From positions 1-6,217 of the forward strand of contig CALPVI020000114.1 in the NCBI GenBank assembly GCA_943326975.2: DNA of 6,217 nt, read 5' to 3'. Position 1 is the first letter of the stretch, and each line of letters begins with the position of its first letter. Origin of the DNA: Actinomyces viscosus (GTDB lineage: Bacteria > Bacteroidota > Bacteroidia > Flavobacteriales_D > Crocinitomicaceae). Made by a program: the position numbers and the translations under genes. Shown here piece by piece: positions 1-5,230 of the stretch. The notes below the pieces were generated by a model, which worked only from the letters and a program-made list of their open reading frames with translations, had not been told where the DNA came from and ran no database searches.

Positions 1-616
1 CACTGAAATCGTAGTGATTGGAGCTGGTACAGCTGGAGAGTCTGCAACTAGAGCAGCACTTGGTCTAGGCGCTAGCGTAAAAGTTTTTGACAATTCACTA
101 ACTAAACTTAGAAGACTTCAAAATGATTTGGGAAGAAAAATTAATACTTCTGTAATTCAACCCAAAGTATTAGCTAAAGCATTATTAACAGCAGACGTAG
201 TAATTGGTGCTTTAAGAGCTAAATTAGGAAGAACTCCTTGTGTAGTTACAGAGGAAATGATTGAAAAAATGAAAATCGGTTCGGTTTTAATAGATATTAG
301 TATTGATCAAGGTGGTTGTTTCGAAACTTCGCATGTTACAAATCATAATGACCCAACTTTCATAAAACATGGTGTAATTCATTATTGTGTTCCCAATATT
401 GCTTCTAGGGTATCTCGAACAGCTTCTTTTGCACTTTCTAATATCTTCTCTCCAGTCTTAGTTGAAATGGGAGAAAAAGGAGGCTGTAAAGAACTTATAA
501 TGAAAGACTCGGGTTTTAGAAGCGGTGTATACATATACAAAGGCGTATTGACAAGTGAAGTTCTTGGAAAAGTTTTTGACTTGAAATTTAAAAATATTGA
601 GTTATTAATGTTGTAA
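1..616 (+). CDS. ald: Alanine dehydrogenase, C-terminal part (5' end outside window)
   Basis: Catalyses the reversible NAD-dependent oxidative deamination of L-alanine to pyruvate and ammonia in the cytoplasm. The reading frame is open from base 2 and the start lies upstream; the GTG at 14 is an internal Val codon inside the Rossmann fold, not a start. About 204 residues are present, roughly the last half of a family protein of about 370-400 aa. Numbering from the first full codon, the NAD-binding loop GAGTAG is at 7-12 and the acidic residue ending beta-2 (VFD) is D30. The family hallmark DISIDQGGCFETS follows, where D102 aligns with the catalytic Asp270 of Mycobacterium tuberculosis Ald. 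Next comes HYCVPNIASRVSRTA, also typical of the family. The substrate-binding Lys and His of the N-terminal domain are outside the window. The family's close relative, transhydrogenase alpha subunit, fits less well because of the DQGGCFETS motif and the C-terminus. The last codons form the left arm of a strong hairpin. Confidence 0.95.
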   Translation, partial: TEIVVIGAGTAGESATRAALGLGASVKVFDNSLTKLRRLQNDLGRKINTSVIQPKVLAKALLTADVVIGALRAKLGRTPCVVTEEMIEKMKIGSVLIDISIDQGGCFETSHVTNHNDPTFIKHGVIHYCVPNIASRVSRTASFALSNIFSPVLVEMGEKGGCKELIMKDSGFRSGVYIYKGVLTSEVLGKVFDLKFKNIELLML

Positions 617-635
617 TTATACAACATTAATAACT
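600..635 (+). terminator. Perfect 16-bp hairpin over the ald stop codon; probable terminator
   Basis: Bases 600-615 (AGTTATTAATGTTGTA) are perfectly complementary in reverse to 620-635, with a 4-nt loop ATTA. The left arm contains the last ald codons and most of its TAA. The stem is AT-rich but long, so it should fold. The 3' side on the + strand (CTAATTTC) is only a weak U-tract, while the bases on the other side would give a better U-tract for minus-strand transcription. It could therefore be a terminator, a 3'-end-protecting stem or a bidirectional terminator. It ends 14 nt before the next ATG, so the next gene either has a promoter further upstream or depends on readthrough. Confidence 0.6.
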
Positions 636-649
636 AATTTCAAATTCAT

Positions 650-1102
650 ATGCAAGCTCTTTCTCTTCCAAAAGCAGAGTTACGCATTAGTAAAAAAGGA
701 ACAACTCTTTTTGTATGGTGCATCGCGCGAAAAAAGACATTAGTACTAACTCCTGAAGAATGGGTTAGACAACATGTCATTCACTTTCTTGTTAATCATT
801 TAAAAGTTCCGATTGGATTAATTGCTTCAGAATACTCTTTAAAAATCAACAAATTAAGCAGAAGAAGTGATATAGTTGTTTTTGGAAAAAATTCGCAACC
901 CGTCTTAATAGTCGAATGTAAATCTGTTGATATACCTTTATCAGAAAAAATCTTCCATCAAATTGCCCAATACAATTTTCAATTAAATGTAAATTATCTT
1001 ATGATGACAAATGGCGTTCATCATGTTTACTGTAAAATTGATCGTGAAAACAACAAATTAATTTATTTAGAAAATTTACCCCACTATGAAAACCTCATTT
1101 AA
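650..1102 (+). CDS. Orphan HsdR N-terminal-like (HSDR_N_2) PD-(D/E)XK protein, function unknown
   Basis: A 150-aa protein resembling the N-terminal nuclease domain of type I restriction subunit HsdR but with no helicase, HsdM or HsdS nearby. An N-terminal region with an LTPEEWVRQH segment (33-42) leads into the nuclease-like core: E61, then RRSD with D74, the beta strand PVLIVECKS with E89 and K91 (D-x14-ExK), and HQIAQYN at 103-109, which resembles the QxxxY motif seen in some members of this superfamily. A conserved MTNGVHH segment follows at 119-125. All expected catalytic acids and the lysine are present, so it may be an active nuclease, but this is inference. The stand-alone form is common and conserved in Bacteroidota, often beside housekeeping genes, which argues against a restriction role. 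ATG 650 is the first start after the hairpin and has no Shine-Dalgarno sequence. The 3' end overlaps the PAP2 gene by 17 nt, suggesting translational coupling. There is no signal peptide, so the protein is presumably cytoplasmic. Confidence 0.85.
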   Translation: MQALSLPKAELRISKKGTTLFVWCIARKKTLVLTPEEWVRQHVIHFLVNHLKVPIGLIASEYSLKINKLSRRSDIVVFGKNSQPVLIVECKSVDIPLSEKIFHQIAQYNFQLNVNYLMMTNGVHHVYCKIDRENNKLIYLENLPHYENLI

Positions 1103-1715
1103 AAAACTGTTTATTCTAAGTTGTTTTATATTTTCGCTTTTTTCTTCTTTTTCACAGGACAAAGATTATTTATTATTGAAAAAAATTAATAATCAGTATA
1201 ATTCATTTGGTGGAGGAATTATGAGAGGATTTTCAAATTCTGATACTTATGTAGCTTTAGGAATCCCTTCCTTTCTTTTTGTTTATGGGAAAGTAAAAAA
1301 CAACCAAGACATGGTTTGGAATAGTTACGCCAGTTTTTCAAATCAACTAGTAAACGGAGTAGCAACAACATTATTAAAAAATTCTATCAATAGAACAAGA
1401 CCTTTTGTAACTTATCCAAATGACATTCACAAACACTCTGTTGCAGGATCAAAATCATATCCATCGGGACATACTTCAATGGCATTTGCTACAGCAACAA
1501 TGATTAGTTTAGAATATCCAAAATGGTATATTATTGCACCGGCTTTTATATATGCTTCAGGTGTAGGGTATTCGAGAATGTATTTAGGTGTTCATTACCC
1601 AACAGACGTTCTTGCTGGAGCTGTTTTAGGTACCGGTTCTGCATTTTTAACCCACTACACTTTCAAATATATTCGTAAACAACTAAATAAAAAAACAGAA
1701 AAAGCAATGTTGTAA
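1086..1715 (+). CDS. PAP2-family membrane phosphatase (type 2 phosphatidic acid phosphatase fold)
   Basis: A 209-aa predicted inner-membrane enzyme that removes phosphate from a lipid or small substrate on the periplasmic side. Residues 1-23 form a signal peptide or membrane anchor (KK followed by a Phe/Leu/Ser-rich core, with FSFSQ-like cleavage near 23-24). All three PAP2 signature motifs are intact: motif 1 K98-x6-R105-P106, motif 2 PSGH with S127 and H129, and motif 3 S163-R164-x5-H170-x3-D174, where H170 is the expected nucleophile and H129 the general acid. Hydrophobic segments at about 54-68, 130-143, 147-161 and 174-193 fit an integral membrane protein. The start ATG lies inside the upstream gene (17-nt overlap). 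The substrate is not determined by sequence: lipid A phosphate (LpxE/LpxF-like), undecaprenyl pyrophosphate and phosphatidylglycerol phosphate are all possible. The gene next downstream is lpxK, which makes a lipid A substrate worth considering, but the two genes are separated by 172 bp. Confidence 0.9.
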   Translation: MKTSFKKLFILSCFIFSLFSSFSQDKDYLLLKKINNQYNSFGGGIMRGFSNSDTYVALGIPSFLFVYGKVKNNQDMVWNSYASFSNQLVNGVATTLLKNSINRTRPFVTYPNDIHKHSVAGSKSYPSGHTSMAFATATMISLEYPKWYIIAPAFIYASGVGYSRMYLGVHYPTDVLAGAVLGTGSAFLTHYTFKYIRKQLNKKTEKAML

Positions 1716-1737
1716 TTACTATATTTAAAAAATTACA
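1706..1737. repeat. Inverted repeat over the PAP2 stop codon, related to the ald 3' hairpin
   Basis: TGTAATT at 1711-1717 is the reverse complement of AATTACA at 1731-1737, with a 13-nt AT-rich spacer. Pairing can extend with one bulged base using AATG at 1706-1709 and ATT at 1736-1738. The left arm covers the PAP2 TAA. The 13-mer AATGTTGTAATTA (1706-1718) is identical to 607-619 at the ald stop. No U-tract follows, so it is a weak terminator candidate at best. Confidence 0.35.
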
Positions 1738-1787
1738 TTAATCAAATTAACTAACTAAAATTAAAATACTTATTACTATAAGTAGAC

Positions 1788-1817
1788 TTTTTGAAAACTT
1801 ATAATATGATTCAAAAA
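1788..1817. promoter_or_regulatory. Dyad TTTTTGAA...TTCAAAAA centred on a TATAAT box; possible operator
   Basis: TTTTTGAA at 1788-1795 is the perfect reverse complement of TTCAAAAA at 1810-1817. The centre of symmetry falls on TATAAT at 1800-1805. The arrangement resembles an operator for a dimeric regulator straddling a promoter box. In AT-rich DNA such a match can arise by chance, no matching -35 element is seen at standard spacing, and Bacteroidota do not generally use TATAAT. Treat it as a candidate only. Confidence 0.25.
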
Positions 1818-1874
1818 AGGAACGGATTCATATTTGATTTTTTAATATCAATGATTAAAATAAATAGTTTTCAC

Positions 1875-1882
1875 TATTTTTG
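1875..1882 (+). promoter_or_regulatory. Candidate Bacteroidota -7 element (TAnnTTTG) before lpxK
   Basis: TATTTTTG matches the Bacteroidota primary sigma -7 consensus TAnnTTTG exactly. It ends 5 nt before the lpxK ATG, so transcription from it would begin at or near the start codon and give a nearly leaderless mRNA. No TTG or TTTG is seen at the expected -33 position (around 1850-1856), which weakens the call. The short inverted repeat AAATAG (1862-1867) / CTATTT (1874-1879) overlaps it. Confidence 0.25.
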
Positions 1883-1887
1883 ATTCT

Positions 1888-2919
1888 ATGCAAAAAGTAA
1901 GACTTCTTTTATTGCCCTTTTCATGGATCTACGGAATCATAACTTTTGTAAGAAATCTCTTTTTTGATTCTGGTATTTTCTCAACATATATTATTCCAAA
2001 AAAATCAATTTGTGTTGGAAATCTTTCTGTCGGTGGAACAGGAAAAACTCCTCATGTTGCTTACCTTGCTCAACTTCTCAAAAATGAAACTAAACTTAGT
2101 ATTCTTAGTAGAGGTTATGGACGAAAATCAAAAGGATTTGTTTTAGCAACTTCAACAACAAAAGTATCTGAAATTGGAGATGAACCAATGCTTTACTTCA
2201 AACGATTTAATTCTACATTAAATGTAACTGTTTGTGAAAGAAGAAAAACTGGAATTGAAAACATTCTTGAACTTTTCCCGAAAAACGAAATCATTTTATT
2301 AGATGACGCATTCCAACATCGAGCTGTAAAAGCTGGCTTGAACCTTCTTTTAACTGATTTTAATTCACTATTTTCAAAAGACTTTGTTTTACCGGCTGGT
2401 AATTTAAGAGAATTTAGATTTGGAAAAAAAAGAGCTGATATTATTATTGTAACTAAGTCTCCAGCAGAGTTAAATCAAGAAACAAAATCAAAAATTTGCA
2501 ATGAATTAGGATTTCCATCAGAAAAAGTATTTTTTTCATCCATCAAATATGGTGATTTAATACCCTTTAGTGAAAATCCTCCTGAAACTTTAGAAAACGT
2601 ATTATTGATCACAGGTATTGCAAACCCTACCCCACTTTATAATTACTTAAATAATAAATACAAAGTAGAATTACTTTCTTTTTCTGATCATCATGAATTT
2701 ACTCTAGAAGATATTAAGTTAATTCAGCAAAAATTTGATACTTTTGCACAACAAAATAAAGCTATTATCACAACTGAAAAAGATTATGTTCGTTTAGAAA
2801 ATAGCTTACATAAAGATATTATTTTACGTTTACCTTGGTATTACCAATCTATAGACGTTGAAATTGACAAAAAAGAAGTATTTAATAATTTTATCAAAGC
2901 GTATGTTAACACAATTTAA
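1888..2919 (+). CDS. lpxK: Tetraacyldisaccharide 4'-kinase (lipid A 4'-kinase)
   Basis: Uses ATP to phosphorylate the 4' position of the tetraacyldisaccharide-1-phosphate intermediate, giving lipid IVA in the Raetz pathway of lipid A synthesis, at the cytoplasmic face of the inner membrane. The 343-aa length fits the family. Residues 6-26 form the hydrophobic N-terminal membrane helix. The P-loop is VGNLSVGGTGKTP, with GGTGKT at 49-54. SRGYGRKSKG (74-83), also a family hallmark, follows. D98 in IGDEP corresponds by position to the catalytic Asp99 of Aquifex LpxK. LLDDAFQHR (137-145) carries the Walker B-like D139-D140; most relatives have DDGFQHR, here with Ala for Gly. LPAGNLREF matches the usual LPAGPLRE segment. 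FSDHHEF (265-271) supplies the histidine expected to support catalysis. ATG 1888 precedes the membrane helix and is the natural start. The 3' end overlaps the purine nucleoside phosphorylase gene by 17 nt, so the two are very likely co-transcribed. Confidence 0.96.
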   Translation: MQKVRLLLLPFSWIYGIITFVRNLFFDSGIFSTYIIPKKSICVGNLSVGGTGKTPHVAYLAQLLKNETKLSILSRGYGRKSKGFVLATSTTKVSEIGDEPMLYFKRFNSTLNVTVCERRKTGIENILELFPKNEIILLDDAFQHRAVKAGLNLLLTDFNSLFSKDFVLPAGNLREFRFGKKRADIIIVTKSPAELNQETKSKICNELGFPSEKVFFSSIKYGDLIPFSENPPETLENVLLITGIANPTPLYNYLNNKYKVELLSFSDHHEFTLEDIKLIQQKFDTFAQQNKAIITTEKDYVRLENSLHKDIILRLPWYYQSIDVEIDKKEVFNNFIKAYVNTI

Positions 2920-3715
2920 AGAGTCAGTAAACTACATTCAATCAAGAACTTCTGTTCAACCAACAATCGGTATTATCTTAGGTACTGGATTGGGTGGATT
3001 AGTTAAAGAAATAAATGTTATTGATGAAATTTCGTATAGTGACATACCAAACTTTCCAATTTCAACAGTTGAAAGTCATTCTGGAAAATTAATTTTCGGT
3101 GAGCTTGGCGGTAAAAAAGTAGTTGCGATGCAAGGTCGTTTTCATTACTATGAAGGATATGACTTACAGCAAGTTACTTACCCAGTAAGAGTAATGAAAT
3201 TATTAGGGATAGAAAAATTATTCGTTTCAAATGCATCAGGAGGTTTAAATCCTGAATTTGAAGTAGGAGAAATCATGATCTTAAACGATCATATTAATTT
3301 ATTTCCTGGCAACCCATTAATTGGTAAAAACTTTGACGAATTAGGTCCTCGTTTCCCAGACATGAGTGAACCATACGATTCTGATATGATTGCTTTAGCT
3401 CAATCTATTGCAAAAGAAAATGATATTAAAGTTTCAACTGGTACTTATGTCGGATTAACAGGTCCTACATTAGAAACACCTGCTGAATATGGTTATGTAA
3501 GAGTAATCGGTGGAGATGCTGTTGGTATGTCAACGGTTCCAGAAATTATTGTTGCTCGTCACATGGAAATCCCATGTTTTGCTATTTCAATCATCACAGA
3601 CTTAGGTGTACCTGGGAAAATTCATAAAGTTAGTTTAGCGGATGTAATTGCAGTTGCAAGCAGACAAGAACCTAAAATGACAAAAATTATGAGTCAATTA
3701 ATCGCGCGTTTATAA
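2903..3715 (+). CDS. punA: Purine nucleoside phosphorylase, trimeric (PNP/MTAP) type
   Basis: Cleaves purine (deoxy)nucleosides with phosphate to free base and (deoxy)ribose-1-phosphate for purine salvage in the cytoplasm. From ATG 2903 the protein is 270 aa, typical for trimeric PNPs. A TTG start at 2858 would add 15 residues encoded inside lpxK and is unlikely; ATG 2903 places MLTQFKESVNYI as the usual N-terminal helix. Motifs: phosphate loop GTGLGGL (27-33, Thr where human PNP has Ser33), HSG (59-61), MQGRFHYYEGY (76-86) with R79, H81 and E84 matching human Arg84, His86 and Glu89, NASGGLNP (110-117), GPTLETPAEY (187-196) with E191 matching human Glu201, and GMSTVPE (208-214). The residue matching human Asn243 is D233 (in IITDLG), as in MTAP, so preference for 6-oxopurines cannot be assumed. 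The human His257 position appears to be non-His, but alignment there is uncertain. The gene overlaps lpxK by 17 nt and is followed by gatB after 30 bp. The symbol follows common usage for this class. Confidence 0.93.
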   Translation: MLTQFKESVNYIQSRTSVQPTIGIILGTGLGGLVKEINVIDEISYSDIPNFPISTVESHSGKLIFGELGGKKVVAMQGRFHYYEGYDLQQVTYPVRVMKLLGIEKLFVSNASGGLNPEFEVGEIMILNDHINLFPGNPLIGKNFDELGPRFPDMSEPYDSDMIALAQSIAKENDIKVSTGTYVGLTGPTLETPAEYGYVRVIGGDAVGMSTVPEIIVARHMEIPCFAISIITDLGVPGKIHKVSLADVIAVASRQEPKMTKIMSQLIARL

Positions 3716-3745
3716 TTAACGAATTGCAGAATTAATCAAATAAAA

Positions 3746-5203
3746 ATGAATTCAGAAATTAGAGATAAATACGAAGTTGTTATTGGTTTAGAAGTTCATG
3801 CTCAAATGCTGACAAAAACCAAAGCATACTCAAATGATATTAATGAATTTGGAGCAGTTCCCAATACCAACGTAAGTGTTATCTCACTTGGTCATCCGGG
3901 AACACTTCCTAAAATGAACAAAAAAACAATTGAGTATGCTATAAAAATGGGGTTAGCTTGTAATTGTACAATTGCAAGAGACCAATATTTTGCTCGTAAA
4001 AACTATTTCTATCCCGATCTTCCAAAAGGTTACCAAATTACTCAGGATAAGACTCCAATTTGTACAGGTGGTGAAATTATCATAAAAACAGAAGAAGGTA
4101 TAGAAAAATCAATCGGACTTACTCGAATTCACATGGAAGAAGATGCTGGAAAAAGCATTCACGATGTAGATGTATTTGACACTTTAGTTGATTTGAATCG
4201 TGCTGGTGTACCTTTAATTGAAATCGTTTCTGAACCAGATATTAGAAGCTCTCAAGAAGCTTATAATTACCTTACCGAAATTAGAAAGTTAGTTCGTTAC
4301 CTTGATATTTGTGATGGGAACATGGAAGAAGGTTCACTTCGTTGTGATGCAAATGTTTCAGTTAATATTATTGGTGCAAAAGAATTCGGAACGAAGGTAG
4401 AAGTTAAAAACATGAACTCTATTCGTAATGTTCAGCGTGCAATTGAATTTGAAATTATTCGCCAAATTGAAGCATTAGAAAAGGGAGAATCATTAACACA
4501 AGAAACTCGTTCATTTGATGCTCTAAAAGGTATTACAATTTCAATGCGTACAAAAGAAGCAGCAAATGATTATCGCTACTTCCCTGAACCAGATTTACAA
4601 CCAATATTTGTAGATCAAAAACAAATTGATGCAATTCATGCTGAAATGCCAGCTTTACCAAGAGAATTACATCAAAAATACACGAAAGAATTAGGTCTTT
4701 CAGAATATGATGCATCAATTTTAACAGATACAAAAGCTATTGCATTGTATTATGAAGAAATCATTAAATTCACTAAAAACTTCAAGGGAGCAGCGAACTG
4801 GTTAATGGGTGATATAAAATCTTATTTGAACCAAAATGGTTTTGAAATTGAAAACTTCCCAGTAACTCCTGATAAAATTGCTGCATTGATTCAATTAATT
4901 GATGAAAATAAAGTTTCTTCATCAGTTGCATCTCAAAAGATTTTTCCTGAATTAGTTAAAAATCCATCTAAAAATCCTTTAGAAATTGCAGAAGAATTAA
5001 ATGTTTTACAAGATTCTAATGAAGATTCTTTAAAAGGATATATTCTTGAAGTTATTGAAAAAAATCCGACTGAAGTTGAACGTTACAGAAATGGAGAAAA
5101 ACAATTAGTTGGTTTCTTAATGGGACAATTAATGAAAATTTCTCAAGGTAAAGCTGATCCAAAAGCTTCAAACCAGCTACTAAGAGAAATGTTAGAGAAT
5201 TAA
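3746..5203 (+). CDS. gatB: Aspartyl/glutamyl-tRNA(Asn/Gln) amidotransferase subunit B
   Basis: The B subunit of GatCAB, which converts misacylated Glu-tRNA(Gln) or Asp-tRNA(Asn) to the amide form. GatB binds the tRNA and phosphorylates the side-chain carboxylate with ATP, while GatA supplies ammonia from glutamine. The 485-aa length is standard. Visible family segments in order: VIGLEVHAQM (12-21), LGHPGTLPK (48-56), NYFYPDLPKGYQITQ (86-100), RIHMEEDAGK (127-136) and the signature DLNRAGVPLIEIVSEPD (149-165). A helical region follows, including NWLMGDI at 351-357, then the YqeY-like tail that contacts the tRNA, ending in a GQLMKISQGKADP/LLREML-type motif. Together these leave no realistic alternative. 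gatA and gatC are not in the window. The start ATG 3746 lies behind an A-rich AATAAAA stretch with no Shine-Dalgarno sequence, 30 bp after punA, so readthrough from the lpxK-punA unit is likely. Confidence 0.97.
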   Translation: MNSEIRDKYEVVIGLEVHAQMLTKTKAYSNDINEFGAVPNTNVSVISLGHPGTLPKMNKKTIEYAIKMGLACNCTIARDQYFARKNYFYPDLPKGYQITQDKTPICTGGEIIIKTEEGIEKSIGLTRIHMEEDAGKSIHDVDVFDTLVDLNRAGVPLIEIVSEPDIRSSQEAYNYLTEIRKLVRYLDICDGNMEEGSLRCDANVSVNIIGAKEFGTKVEVKNMNSIRNVQRAIEFEIIRQIEALEKGESLTQETRSFDALKGITISMRTKEAANDYRYFPEPDLQPIFVDQKQIDAIHAEMPALPRELHQKYTKELGLSEYDASILTDTKAIALYYEEIIKFTKNFKGAANWLMGDIKSYLNQNGFEIENFPVTPDKIAALIQLIDENKVSSSVASQKIFPELVKNPSKNPLEIAEELNVLQDSNEDSLKGYILEVIEKNPTEVERYRNGEKQLVGFLMGQLMKISQGKADPKASNQLLREMLEN

Positions 5204-5230
5204 ATTGAATTTGATTTTATAAAATACATA

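Larger units (their letters stand above)
1716..1887 (+). other. AT-rich intergenic region before lpxK
   Basis: This 172-bp gap is the longest gene-free stretch of the window. It holds the right arm of the inverted repeat at the PAP2 stop, a dyad centred on a TATAAT-like box (1788-1817), a weak 5-bp inverted repeat (TTGAT 1834-1838 with ATCAA 1847-1851) and a promoter-like TATTTTTG just before the lpxK ATG. No open reading frame of note, tRNA or riboswitch-like structure was seen. The promoter for lpxK and its downstream genes probably lies here. Confidence 0.6.

Noticed and set aside
14..16. GTG as the start of alanine dehydrogenase
   Set aside because: The frame continues to the window edge and this Val is inside the first Rossmann beta strand; the gene is truncated by the window, not short.
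382..627. Minus-strand open frame of 81 codons antisense to ald
   Set aside because: It lies opposite a clear ald coding region, begins within the hairpin and has no recognisable domain; it is a shadow of the ald frame.
650..1102. A type I restriction-modification or other defence system
   Set aside because: Only a single HsdR_N-like domain is present, with no hsdM, hsdS, helicase, toxin-antitoxin pair or mobile-element trace in the surrounding sequence.
1964..2146. Plus-strand 60-codon frame inside lpxK
   Set aside because: It overlaps the P-loop region of lpxK in another frame and has no family features.
2858..2902. TTG-initiated N-terminal extension of the purine nucleoside phosphorylase
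   Set aside because: The 15 extra residues are Lys-rich, encoded inside lpxK, and not part of the PNP fold; ATG 2903 gives the family's usual length.
4533..4733. Minus-strand 66-codon frame inside gatB
   Set aside because: Antisense shadow of strongly conserved gatB sequence; the Leu-rich product simply mirrors AT-rich codons.
5206..5224. TGAATTTG and TTTTATAAAA between gatB and the lipoprotein gene as promoter or operator
   Set aside because: TGAATTTG has a mismatch in the key TA of the TAnnTTTG box, no -33 element is visible, and a 10-bp A/T palindrome is expected by chance in this composition.
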